DNA from: Planctomycetota bacterium
Lineage (GTDB): Bacteria > Planctomycetota > E44-bin39
Assembly (NCBI GenBank): GCA_004376375.1
Contig: SOJX01000152.1
Coordinates: 1-64,000 of the forward strand
DNA length: 64,000 nt
Direction: 5' to 3'
Part shown: positions 35,801 through 43,530 of the stretch, piece by piece
Layout: each line of letters begins with the position of its first letter
How positions within the stretch are numbered: the first letter of the stretch is position 1
Program-made: the position numbers and the translations under genes
Notes under the pieces: generated by a model
Databases searched by the model: none
Seen by the model: only the letters and a program-made list of their open reading frames with translations
Told to the model about the DNA's origin: nothing

Positions 35801-37304
35801 TGGAAGCCGGCCGGAGAAAAGAATTGTGTTATCTTGTGAAGGAGAAGACTTTTTTGTGGAATCCACGCTTGAGGATGGAACACATGAATATCTGACCGCC
35901 ATGAAAGACTATTCTCCTTCTGAACTTGGGTTTACATCTGATGCCAAAACGTTTCTTGAGGTGGGAGTAGGCTTGAATATCATGCTGGTACTCTACTTCC
36001 TTGACGGGAAAAAGCAGAGAATCGGGCATGCTGCTGTTTCGGCGAATGAAAATGCAACTACTGCCATTCCTGAAGAAACAGCGTGGATTCGTTTCGGACT
36101 TCGAGTTTCTTCGTCCGGTGCAGCATGTGTGAGGTGTCTGGAGTTATCTCACCGTGAGCCCTCGCCATCCGTACAGTTGGGGAAGTCCGGCAGTCTTCTA
36201 TTGACAAATTTTTTCCCGGCCTATGACGATATTTACCGTAATGGCTTTGTACACAGCCGTGTTAGAAAATACCGTGACTATAATGTAAACCTGGATGTGT
36301 TCTGTCTCAAGAAGGGGGATATTGAGTATCGAGAATTTGCAGGCGTGGAGGTAATTGAAGGCTCGGAGGAATTTCTTCGTGCTCAGTTAAGTGATAACCG
36401 GTATTCCTGCGTGCTCGTGCATTTTCTGAATGAACATATGTGGAGAGTATTGAAGACATTTCTGGACAGGGTCAAGGTGGTTGTCTGGATTCATGGTGCG
36501 GAAATTCAACCCTGGCACCGGCGAGACTTCAATTACCAGACTGAGTCGGAACGGAAGAAAGCAAAAGCTCTAAGCGATACGCGAATGGCTTTCTGGCGTA
36601 TGGTATTCCAGAGTGTCCCGGAAAACCTTAAATTTGTCTTTGTCTCGCAGTATTTTGCTGACGAAGTCATGGAAGACGTCGGCATCAGGCTTCCTGACGA
36701 CGCCTACGCTATGATTCATAATCCGATAGATACCGGCATATTCAAGTTCCACGAAAAACCGGCGGATCAGCGAAAAAAAATCCTGTCGATACGGCCTTAT
36801 GCATCGAAGAAGTATGCGAATGACCTGTCTGTCGAAGCTATTCTCAAGCTGTCGGAAAAACCGTTTTTCCATGAGTTGGAATTCAGAATGATTGGCCGTG
36901 GAAAGCTGTTTGAGGAAACCCTGGCTCCTTTACGCAAATTCAGCAACGTCACCATTGAAGAACGTTTCCTGCTCCAGCAGGAGATGGCCGAACTGTATCG
37001 CGATTACGGCGTTTGCCTCTGTCCGTCCCGGATGGATGCGCAGGGTGTTTCCCGTGACGAGGCAATGGCTTCCGGACTGGTTCCAATCACCAATGCCGTT
37101 GCCGCAATCCCGGAGTTCGTGGATTCCAGTTGTGGAATCCTTGCTTCAGGCGAGGATGCCCAGGCTCTGGCCGACGGCATTGAGTTCCTGTACAATAACC
37201 CGGAGAGCTTCCTGAAGATGTCGAAGGCCTCTGCGGACCGTGTCAGGTCCGACCGCAGTAGTGAAATCATTATTCCGTCTGAGCTAAAACTTTTCCACTC
37301 GTAG
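32859..37304 (+). CDS. Giant methyltransferase / CgeB-like / GT4 fusion for glycan synthesis
   Basis: A 1481-residue multidomain protein. A class I SAM methyltransferase (about 15-200; motif I ILDVGCSQG near residue 50, post I GLDVD) is joined by a Lys/Glu-rich coiled coil (about 215-345) to a CgeB/DUF3880-like GT-B unit (about 425-720; CFAGAYYVRYPERA, NSIKQSQTMFARRVCELMAS). A GT-A-like segment (about 755-900; FVKNEEELNKIQLAYVRQ, FPKDYYGENFLQD), a beta-rich stretch (about 990-1090) and a C-terminal GT4 (about 1110-1475; ILSIRPYASKK, PSRMDAQGVSRDEAMASG) follow. The methyltransferase next to an ABC exporter may cap chains, which in known O-antigen systems stops elongation and licenses export. 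Substrates are unknown. Confidence 0.85.
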   Translation: MNSLNGHEDNSVFLHDRINDAYYGKLGKELMDSTRKRLNWICQQVSGNRILDVGCSQGITSILLGREEKSVLGLDVDASVINDARNHLNDEEAIVQKNVEFYCADFLSYNFEDNKFETILITEVLEHLQCPEEFISQAHRLLVQGGRLIITVPFGINDFPDHKHTFYLLGPYSIIYPYFSIDSVCFLGKWIGFASTARDSVVHPKKQHLQIPEEILSSFEANLASVENEYHQMLKETRKRLDKANIKYRELSSNIDSYKRAAAKSSEEAAKPSEEAKKLKERQAELLQQIEEANTKNTELRNEKKKIEEKLLHLRKQHAALRKNAADTTKALSLTTREKRAAISEIIALRESLAYRTGVVLRNALSSFSGFCSLPGDLLGIVKEYYHARRAKKDKQRSVRKPTVRDALSCSLKVKRYVKHKQTDVETLKELKIACIMDTFSFVSFSPEANFLQLTPQDWEDEMRSFMPDLLFVESAWRGKDDLWHNLLSAHCAPLLKIIAWCNEKHIPTAFWNKEDPVHFNTFINLAAHFDYIFTTDIDCLGGYKHALGHDRVFLLPFAAQPALTNPVEKYERKNAFCFAGAYYVRYPERANDLSTFIDYLSDNWKFEIYDRNYGKDDENYAFPPEYEPYIIGTLPFDEIDKAYKGYEFAVNMNSIKQSQTMFARRVCELMASNTLAVSNYSHAVRMLFGDLVVCTDDGEYLVSKVKGITDNQVHLRKHKLAALRKVLSEHTYECRLRYVANEVFDGKFHLSLPLVCGIAFVKNEEELNKIQLAYVRQTYPAKALHVFCADENLLNTTVAEGVALHGQTETESLAPTLLSSGAEWYTVFFPKDYYGENFLQDIMLARCYCDARIIGKAAHYDSVSKSKEPTLLNDKLRYRETGELPIRASVFHREILENEFEKLNPADWESHLLRGRCFSVDEFNYCKNSSEPVELVNDLDSLDCGIDMPELLDKAKKAQPCQSICGAGTVITGKQLAEIFGSRPEKRIVLSCEGEDFFVESTLEDGTHEYLTAMKDYSPSELGFTSDAKTFLEVGVGLNIMLVLYFLDGKKQRIGHAAVSANENATTAIPEETAWIRFGLRVSSSGAACVRCLELSHREPSPSVQLGKSGSLLLTNFFPAYDDIYRNGFVHSRVRKYRDYNVNLDVFCLKKGDIEYREFAGVEVIEGSEEFLRAQLSDNRYSCVLVHFLNEHMWRVLKTFLDRVKVVVWIHGAEIQPWHRRDFNYQTESERKKAKALSDTRMAFWRMVFQSVPENLKFVFVSQYFADEVMEDVGIRLPDDAYAMIHNPIDTGIFKFHEKPADQRKKILSIRPYASKKYANDLSVEAILKLSEKPFFHELEFRMIGRGKLFEETLAPLRKFSNVTIEERFLLQQEMAELYRDYGVCLCPSRMDAQGVSRDEAMASGLVPITNAVAAIPEFVDSSCGILASGEDAQALADGIEFLYNNPESFLKMSKASADRVRSDRSSEIIIPSELKLFHS

Positions 37305-37354
37305 ATTTGCCCGCTTTCAATCGAAATTGAGGTAAACCCGGCGGTGGAGGATTC

Positions 37355-38950
37355 ATGGTTGAATGGGCAGAGCTGGGCAGGGGTTTTAAGAAGCATACGT
37401 TGAATGTTGCGACATGGCGTACTGTTTGTGCGGTTGTCTTAATCCTGTTCCTGTTTCGTGTTGTCTTCATGTACGGCTCGCTTCTCATCTGGGCGGTTTT
37501 CTTCGTCGCTGCCGCATTAACCGCACTTTTTATCTGGAGATGCAGAAAAAATCAGATCCCCGCGTGCGCCACTCCGGAAGAAACTGTCAGGGATAACGGT
37601 TTTTCAACAACGGTTATCGTCACCGGGTTGGCATTGCTGGCGTTACTTTTGCGTTTTAGCTGGTGTCTTCTTGTCCCGCCCATACCATTCAGCGACTTCC
37701 TGGGAATCTATAACGCTTCGATTCAATGGAGCAACGGGGAATTTGCATATTGCAAGAGTACCGGCGCCGCAATGATCAACGCTATTATTATTAAGATCTT
37801 TGGACCCTCTCTTTTGTTCATTTATCTGGGTAATGCCATACAGGGCGCTTTGCAGACTGTTATGATTTACATCCTCGGAAAAAATGTATTTAGAAGCCGT
37901 CGGACCGGCTATATTGCAGCCCTTATTTGGGCGACTATGCCGCTCATGATATTTTATAATGGAGTTGTCGGGACTGAAAATCCATTTATTACCTGCATGC
38001 TGCTTATATTGGTTCTCTCCAACTGCCTGTTTCTGCATGTCAGGGCTGGATATATCAGAGTATCAACCATTATTGCCGCAATTGCGCTGGGGATTGCCGG
38101 CTTCCTGTGTTTTTCAACCCGAACATTAGGCCTGCTCTTTGTGCCCATGGTCATATGTTTTATTCTGTTTATGTCGGGCAGAAACAAAAAGAAGGTTTCT
38201 TTCCTGATTCTCATGCCGTTTATCGTTTCGTTCGGCCTGGCGGTGCTCGCTCAATCGTATTATGTTATCTACAGGAAATGGCGGGTGCGAAGCCTGACGC
38301 CGAATCTGCAAAGCGGTTATCCGATTTATTTCGGCACATCGGTAAAACACAATGGTCGATGGAATATTGAGGACATTGCCTTCGTTAAGTCTGAATTCGA
38401 GAAACGCCATGCCGGGAAGAGGCTCAGCTGGTGTCAGAGAGAATTTCTGCAAAGCAAGATCGCAAAAAAACTTGGAATGAAGCGCCTGAAGAGGGATTTC
38501 TGGGATATAGTAGCGATGGGAGTTACTAAAAAGCTTGAGGTGATCTGGGGAGAAAGCCGTTGGTGCCTCAATTGGCCCATTAAGAAAGTATTCAAGTCAC
38601 CATCTAAAAAGTATTGGCCTTCTGTAATCGAACTGCGCCTTCTTGTGGAGCGGTACGCGGGAGTGCTTGTTGTACTGGCATTATTCGGGCTGGTTATATT
38701 CACGGTGCAAAAGGAAAAATCAGCGATCCTTATGCTGATAATGTGTATTATTGTGCTTAAGATTATACTACACATTTTTGTTGAAGTGCAGGGGCGGTAC
38801 CAGGTACCCATTCTGCCGTTATACTGCCTTCTGGCCGCCAACTGCATATATACCTGCATAAGGTTGCTGCCTGCGGCATCTAAACGGATTACACAACTGG
38901 AAAAACCCGACAAGCACGTAACCGATAAAAGCGGTGTGAAGGAAACGTAA
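37355..38950 (+). CDS. GT-C membrane glycosyltransferase (family 39/ArnT-like)
   Basis: A 531-residue polytopic protein with about ten membrane helices. The first large loop (LVPPIPFSDFLGIYNASIQWSNGEF) has the acidic residue expected in the GT-C active site, and FIYLGNAIQGALQTVMIYILGKNVF follows as in PMT_2 (family 39) enzymes. Such enzymes use polyprenyl-phosphate sugars on the periplasmic face to modify lipids, glycans or proteins. GGTGGAGG directly upstream supports the ATG at 37355. Position inside the glycan operon suggests it decorates the same polymer; the acceptor is unknown. Confidence 0.82.
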   Translation: MVEWAELGRGFKKHTLNVATWRTVCAVVLILFLFRVVFMYGSLLIWAVFFVAAALTALFIWRCRKNQIPACATPEETVRDNGFSTTVIVTGLALLALLLRFSWCLLVPPIPFSDFLGIYNASIQWSNGEFAYCKSTGAAMINAIIIKIFGPSLLFIYLGNAIQGALQTVMIYILGKNVFRSRRTGYIAALIWATMPLMIFYNGVVGTENPFITCMLLILVLSNCLFLHVRAGYIRVSTIIAAIALGIAGFLCFSTRTLGLLFVPMVICFILFMSGRNKKKVSFLILMPFIVSFGLAVLAQSYYVIYRKWRVRSLTPNLQSGYPIYFGTSVKHNGRWNIEDIAFVKSEFEKRHAGKRLSWCQREFLQSKIAKKLGMKRLKRDFWDIVAMGVTKKLEVIWGESRWCLNWPIKKVFKSPSKKYWPSVIELRLLVERYAGVLVVLALFGLVIFTVQKEKSAILMLIMCIIVLKIILHIFVEVQGRYQVPILPLYCLLAANCIYTCIRLLPAASKRITQLEKPDKHVTDKSGVKET

Positions 38951-39124
38951 TACCCACCGTGGGGATATATATTTCTGGAACCGGTGTTGTTCCTGATTTG
39001 TCTTCATGCTTTGGAAATAATATGATATCTTATGAAGGAAATTGTCCCGGTGAAGCTGTTCTTGACCGTTTAGGGCAATAGCAACAGAAGATTACGGAAG
39101 AAACCCGCGCGAGGAGATAAAATA

Positions 39125-40351
39125 ATGGGTCAGTACTCTCAAGTTGTATTCATGGGCCTCGGATATATCGGGCTTCCCACAGCTGCAGTGGTGGCGGGAA
39201 GCGGCCAGAAAGTGCTGGGTGTTGATATCAATCCGAAGGTTGTCGAAACCGTCAACCGTGGTGAAATCCACATCGATGAGCCGGAACTCCAGGAGCTTGT
39301 AAAGAAGTGCGTCGAGGCGGGAACGCTTCAAGCCGCCACAAGCCCTGAAGCCGGCGATGTTTATTTGATTGTCGTCCCGACACCTTTCAAAGGCCATAAC
39401 GAGCCCGATATATCTTACGTTGAAGCTGCTACCCGGTCTGCGATCCCCTTGTTGAAAGACGGGGATCTATATATTATCGAGTCGACCTCGCCGGTCGGGA
39501 CGACCGGGAAGATGGGTAAGCTGATTTTCAACAAGCGTCCGGAACTTGCGGGAAAGATTTATATGGCCTATTGCCCCGAGCGTGTGCTGCCCGGCAACGT
39601 CCATCACGAACTTGTCAATAACGACCGGATCATCGGAGGTATTGACGCTGCTTCAACCGAAAAGGCGAAAGAGTTCTATAGCACATTTGTCAAAGGCGCG
39701 TTGCATGGTACGGATGCGCGGACTGCAGAAATGTGCAAGCTGACGGAGAACGCGTCCCGGGATGTTCAAATTGCTTTTGCCAACGAGCTTTCAATCATTT
39801 GCGACAAGGCCGGTATCGATGTATGGGAGTTAATCTCCCTGGCCAATAATCACCCCCGCGTTAACATTCTGCAGCCTGGGTGCGGAGTTGGCGGTCATTG
39901 TATAGCGGTTGACCCATGGTTCATCGTTTCTGATTACCCGCTGGAATCACGAATCATCGGAACGGCCAGGGAAATAAATAATCATAAGGCCTTCTGGTGC
40001 GCTGAGAAAATTGCCGGCGCTGTGAGAGATTTTGTAACGCAGCAAGAGCGTACCCCCGTTGTTGCCCTGATGGGGCTTGCCTTCAAACCAAACATCGACG
40101 ATCTCAGGGAATCTCCGGCAAAATATATAGTTAACAAAGTCCTCCAGCATGATAATGACGGTGAGTTCTACATTGTTGAACCCAATATAAACGAACATCA
40201 CATCTTTAAGCTCGCAGAATACGCGGAGGCTTATGCAAATGCCGACATTGTCGCTTTCCTGGTGGCTCATGATGAGTTCAAAAGCCTGCCGCTGTCACCT
40301 GAAAAAGTAATTTTGGATTTTTGCGGAATATCCAGGAAAAATAATCACTAA
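39125..40351 (+). CDS. wecC: UDP-N-acetyl-D-mannosamine dehydrogenase
   Basis: A 408-residue nucleotide-sugar dehydrogenase that oxidises UDP-ManNAc twice with NAD to UDP-ManNAcA. Visible are the N-terminal Rossmann motif (GLGYIGLPTAAVVA), ESTSPVGTT, KLTENASRDVQIAFANE, the catalytic-cysteine motif GCGVGGHCIAVDPWF and MGLAFKPNIDDLRESPA. These favour WecC over UDP-glucose dehydrogenase. GGAGAT precedes the ATG. The next gene, 15 bp downstream, encodes the epimerase that supplies its substrate, so the surface glycan probably contains ManNAcA. Confidence 0.93.
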   Translation: MGQYSQVVFMGLGYIGLPTAAVVAGSGQKVLGVDINPKVVETVNRGEIHIDEPELQELVKKCVEAGTLQAATSPEAGDVYLIVVPTPFKGHNEPDISYVEAATRSAIPLLKDGDLYIIESTSPVGTTGKMGKLIFNKRPELAGKIYMAYCPERVLPGNVHHELVNNDRIIGGIDAASTEKAKEFYSTFVKGALHGTDARTAEMCKLTENASRDVQIAFANELSIICDKAGIDVWELISLANNHPRVNILQPGCGVGGHCIAVDPWFIVSDYPLESRIIGTAREINNHKAFWCAEKIAGAVRDFVTQQERTPVVALMGLAFKPNIDDLRESPAKYIVNKVLQHDNDGEFYIVEPNINEHHIFKLAEYAEAYANADIVAFLVAHDEFKSLPLSPEKVILDFCGISRKNNH

Positions 40352-40366
40352 CTTGTGAGGCATGGT

Positions 40367-41491
40367 ATGAAAAGAATCTTAACAGCCTTCGGAACACGAC
40401 CAGAAGCGATCAAAATGGCGCCTGTCGTGAAAGCGTTGCAGGATGACGGTTTTTGTGAAGTTAAAATCTGTTTAACGGGCCAGCACCGTGAAATGCTTGA
40501 TCAGGTAATGGAGATATTCGGGCTGACCGCCGACTTTGACCTGAACATCATGAGTACAAATCAGACTTTGACCGATATAACCTGTAAAGTTCTCAGGGGC
40601 ATGGAGGAAATCTTAAAGCAGTGGGAACCGGATTGTGTTCTTGTTCAGGGTGATACAACAACTGTTTTTACTGCAGCACTGGCAGCTTTCTATCAGAGAA
40701 TCGATGTGGGGCATGTCGAAGCCGGGCTGCGTACTTATAACCGTTACTCCCCTTATCCGGAAGAGATTAACCGTTGCCTGGCTTCCGAGTTGACGATGCT
40801 GCATTTCGCCCCGACGGCAGAATCATCGCAGAATCTTCTAAATGAAAACTTTGACAAAAGAAATATCTTTATTACCGGCAATACCGTAATCGATGCGTTA
40901 TATCAGGCTTTAGAATACATTGACTCAACCGATGAAATAAAAGAACGCCTTGAAGAACGCTTCAGTTTCTTGAAATCAGAAAAAAAACTGATCCTGGTTA
41001 CGGGGCACAGGCGTGAAAACTTTGGCGAGGGATTTCAGAATATCTGCCAGGCTATTCGTGAGTTGGCGCAGCGTAACGATGTACAAGTTGTATATCCAGT
41101 GCACCTGAATCCTAACGTTCAGGAACCGGTTAATGAAATATTGAATGGTGTTGAGAACATTCATTTATGCGAACCACTCGATTACCTGTCATTCCTGTTT
41201 CTTATGCGCAAAAGTTACCTGGTATTGACCGATTCAGGAGGAGTGCAGGAAGAAGCTCCTTCATTGGGGAAACCGGTACTGGTCATGCGCGACACGACAG
41301 AACGCCCTGAAGCCGTTGACGCCGGAACAGTCTTACTTGTTGGAGCGGATAATTATCGGATTATTGATAGTGCAACCAGATTGCTGGATGATGCAAAAGT
41401 ATACGATGAAATGAGTATGGCCCATAATCCATATGGTGATGGGAAAGCTGCTGAGCGCATACTGAACATCTTAAAAGAAAGGTATCATTAA
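40367..41491 (+). CDS. wecB: UDP-N-acetylglucosamine 2-epimerase (non-hydrolysing)
   Basis: A 374-residue enzyme that interconverts UDP-GlcNAc and UDP-ManNAc. Family motifs are FGTRPEAIKMAPV, TGQHREMLD, VQGDTTTVF, HVEAGLRT, PEEINR, TGHRRENFG and LTDSGGVQEEAP. I choose ATG 40367, preceded by GTGAGG, over an in-frame GTG at 40355 that would add four residues and overlap that ribosome-binding site. It ends the glycan operon and feeds the WecC step. Confidence 0.95.
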   Translation: MKRILTAFGTRPEAIKMAPVVKALQDDGFCEVKICLTGQHREMLDQVMEIFGLTADFDLNIMSTNQTLTDITCKVLRGMEEILKQWEPDCVLVQGDTTTVFTAALAAFYQRIDVGHVEAGLRTYNRYSPYPEEINRCLASELTMLHFAPTAESSQNLLNENFDKRNIFITGNTVIDALYQALEYIDSTDEIKERLEERFSFLKSEKKLILVTGHRRENFGEGFQNICQAIRELAQRNDVQVVYPVHLNPNVQEPVNEILNGVENIHLCEPLDYLSFLFLMRKSYLVLTDSGGVQEEAPSLGKPVLVMRDTTERPEAVDAGTVLLVGADNYRIIDSATRLLDDAKVYDEMSMAHNPYGDGKAAERILNILKERYH

Positions 41492-41630
41492 TTAAAGAGT
41501 GTGTCTTTCGTGCCGTCCTGCGAAGTAATTTTTCAAGTGAGCCAACAGCCTGACTGACCTGCCCCCATTTTATGTACCAACCTTTATGAGAGACTTTTCA
41601 TTGATAAACAGTTAACCAGCCGCCATTTAC

Positions 41631-41685
41631 ATAGCCTTGGCATTTTTTGCGTGCAAGGGAAATATCCTTCCGGGCGCCGGAGATA
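41631..41685. repeat. 55-bp direct repeat, left copy, flanking the nuclease cassette
   Basis: Core GCGTGCAAGGGAAATAT is identical in both copies; overall 49 of 55 positions agree with 43368-43422. It sits in a 337-bp gap (41492-41828) that holds no gene I can support. Read on the minus strand both copies encode a similar peptide (SLAR[K/E]KC[Q/R]GY), so they may be remnants of a repeated coding element. Confidence 0.8.
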
Positions 41686-41828
41686 TATTGGAGATGGGGA
41701 ATTAAGCCGTTGTGGGAGGAGTGGAAATGAAACGAGGAACGGCATGAGGGGCGCGTTAATTGGATACGAATAATTCATACAAGCCTAATTGAATCCCCTT
41801 ACATATAGCATTCCAATGAACTTTGTCA

Positions 41829-42791
41829 CTATTTAAAAGCAAATGCTTTCTGTAAGCTACCGGAATGATCATATCCCATTGTTTTATTTGTAAAATATGC
41901 CAAGATTTTACTCTTTTCTTCACCTTCTGGGGCATTATTAATGATATGGTCTTTTATGTCTTCCCACGTGACTCTTTTGAACTGACGATTTACTGCTGGC
42001 TTAATATAAGGGCTAAATTGTTTTTCAATATTTTTTTCACGCTCTGCTAAAACCAAATTAAGTAAGTAGAAATCCTTCTGACATTGGTTAGCCAGCCAAC
42101 TACCTAATAACCAAAACCGAAATAATTCATACTTTTTGCCAATAACTGCGATAGTATTAAAGTCTTGGGTAAAAACTTGTTTGTGCCACTCGGTTCCGCC
42201 GGTTAGGTACTTTCGACAATTATTCTTATCGCTAGGAGTCGTATTATTTGACGCAGTAAATTTTGCTTCAATGAAAAATATATCTTTGTCAGTAACCGCC
42301 ACTAAATCCGGCTCGGAGCTGCGTTTTAATTCTTCGCCGAACTCTTGCCGTGCACTATTCAATTCAGGCCAGCTCCCCTGGTGGTCTTGCGAAAAAGACC
42401 AATAGATTAACTTGGTTTGCTGCTGCTCTATCCCTGTTATCGAGGATAGGAGTTTGGATAAGAGATTTTCAGTTTCCAGGTAACGAAATACATTCCAAGA
42501 AAGCGCGTCTTCACTATTATCCCGCGCGATTCGGCTCTCTCGTTTTACAGTTTTTATAGCTCTAAAAAGAGATAAATCTGCCTTATTCATCCAAAGCAGG
42601 TTTTCCGTTTCCTGATCGTATTCAAATGTTGAGGGCGAAATGTAGATTCTATGGTCTTGGCAAAAGAATCTCTCTTCGCGTTTGAATGACCGTCGTTGTC
42701 TTTCGACGGTATTCTTACAAGCTTTTACTGGGCATTCAACACTAGCAGGTGTAATCGTTATTTTTGGTTTTAATTCCTGAAATCCAAACAT
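41829..42791 (-). CDS. PD-(D/E)xK nuclease-like protein with N-terminal Cys/His site
   Basis: A 320-residue soluble protein not matched to a named family. An N-terminal Cys/His cluster (ECPVKAC ... FFCQDH, about 18-50) looks like a small metal site. The middle has the restriction-endonuclease-fold signature: PDLVAVTDKDIFFIEAKF (about 185-202), giving PD-x(n)-ExK, with an upstream glutamate in FGEEL. The rest is rich in aromatic and charged residues. The start at 42791 has AAGGAG upstream. The gene is more AT-rich than its neighbours, lies with a 73-residue partner gene 47 bp upstream, and is bracketed by 55-bp repeats, all signs of an acquired module. A defence role is possible but unproven. 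Confidence 0.65.
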   Translation of the reverse strand: MFGFQELKPKITITPASVECPVKACKNTVERQRRSFKREERFFCQDHRIYISPSTFEYDQETENLLWMNKADLSLFRAIKTVKRESRIARDNSEDALSWNVFRYLETENLLSKLLSSITGIEQQQTKLIYWSFSQDHQGSWPELNSARQEFGEELKRSSEPDLVAVTDKDIFFIEAKFTASNNTTPSDKNNCRKYLTGGTEWHKQVFTQDFNTIAVIGKKYELFRFWLLGSWLANQCQKDFYLLNLVLAEREKNIEKQFSPYIKPAVNRQFKRVTWEDIKDHIINNAPEGEEKSKILAYFTNKTMGYDHSGSLQKAFAFK

Positions 42792-42838
42792 ACTAGATCT
42801 CCTTTTTGAGCCATGCAAGAAGCAGGTTAAGGCATGAA

Positions 42839-43060
42839 TCAGAGTAATGTTTCGTTCCGATTAATCCTTACGGGCTTTCCATTCTGCCAAAAAGCGATGA
42901 TTACACGAGAAATTCTTCCCGATTCAGCATACTCAATGATGACTGTATTCCACAATTTAGTTGCAGTTAAAAAATTTTTCCCGCAATAAAGAATTTGTAC
43001 ACCATCACCATCCGTGATGGTAACTTCATACTTCCTTTTGCAGGGGAACGTGTCCGACAT
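42839..43060 (-). CDS. Small protein of unknown function, 73 residues, partner of the nuclease-like gene
   Basis: A beta-rich small protein (YEVTITDGDGVQILYCGKN ... RVIIAFWQNGKPVRI) with no signal peptide or known motif. GAGGTGGT precedes the ATG at 43060. It lies directly upstream of the PD-(D/E)xK-like gene on the same strand, so the two form a compact operon. It could be a regulator, an immunity protein or a specificity subunit; nothing in the sequence decides. Confidence 0.55.
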   Translation of the reverse strand: MSDTFPCKRKYEVTITDGDGVQILYCGKNFLTATKLWNTVIIEYAESGRISRVIIAFWQNGKPVRINRNETLL

Positions 43061-43118
43061 ACCACCTCAAACTTTATCCCCTATTAATATATACATTTTA
43101 ACCCTCATTTTATAAAAA

Positions 43119-43150
43119 GATAAAATGGCAAAAAATAAATTTATTTTATC
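43119..43150. promoter_or_regulatory. AT-rich nested palindromes upstream of the nuclease cassette
   Basis: GATAAAAT (43119-43126) pairs with ATTTTATC (43143-43150), and AAAATAAATTTATTTT (43132-43147) is a perfect 16-bp palindrome. They lie 60-90 bp upstream of the cassette's first start codon, where a promoter and operator would be expected. Confidence 0.4.
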
Positions 43151-43530
43151 GAGGCAGCACCATTGTTGTTCGTAACTGCTGGTATCACTATAGGTAAGAG
43201 CATTTTTGGGCCTTTTGGAAAAACTGGGAGGCGCGGCGGTGGCCGCCGGTGCCGCCCGTGGCCGGGGGTGCAGCCCAGGAAACGCCGCTCCCGCTCTGGC
43301 CTGTGGCAGGAGGAGCGGAAACCCAGAAAAAGCCCTTTCCTTTCCACGGGACTAACCCGCTACTCATATAGCCCCGGCATTTTTCGCGTGCAAGGGAAAT
43401 ATCTTCCCGGGCGCGGGAGATAGGTAGCGTTATAAACCGAATCATATCAGATGGGGGATCGGGCGTATTTTGCGGCATACTCCGAGAAGTTCATTCGGCT
43501 ATGCGTCTTGGCCGGCTGTGAGGCAGGTCA
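43151..43530. other. Gap with degenerate GC-rich sequence and the right 55-bp repeat
   Basis: No gene is supported. A minus-strand frame (43188-43478) runs through the repeat copy and a GC-rich segment (PPATGQSGSG...PPATGGTGG) but has no ribosome-binding site or domain. A string around CCGCTCTGGCCTG (near 43292) recurs near 45519, again next to AGGAGG and CCAGAAA, so pieces of an old repeated element are scattered here. Confidence 0.4.
43368..43422. repeat. 55-bp direct repeat, right copy, flanking the nuclease cassette
   Basis: Partner of 41631-41685 in the same orientation, six mismatches, no gap. The interval between the copies holds exactly the two-gene AT-rich cassette. Confidence 0.8.

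Noticed and set aside
43188..43478. Minus-strand frame with PPATG repeats and the right 55-bp repeat
   Set aside because: Low-complexity, no ribosome-binding site and no domain. It is treated as decayed repeat sequence.
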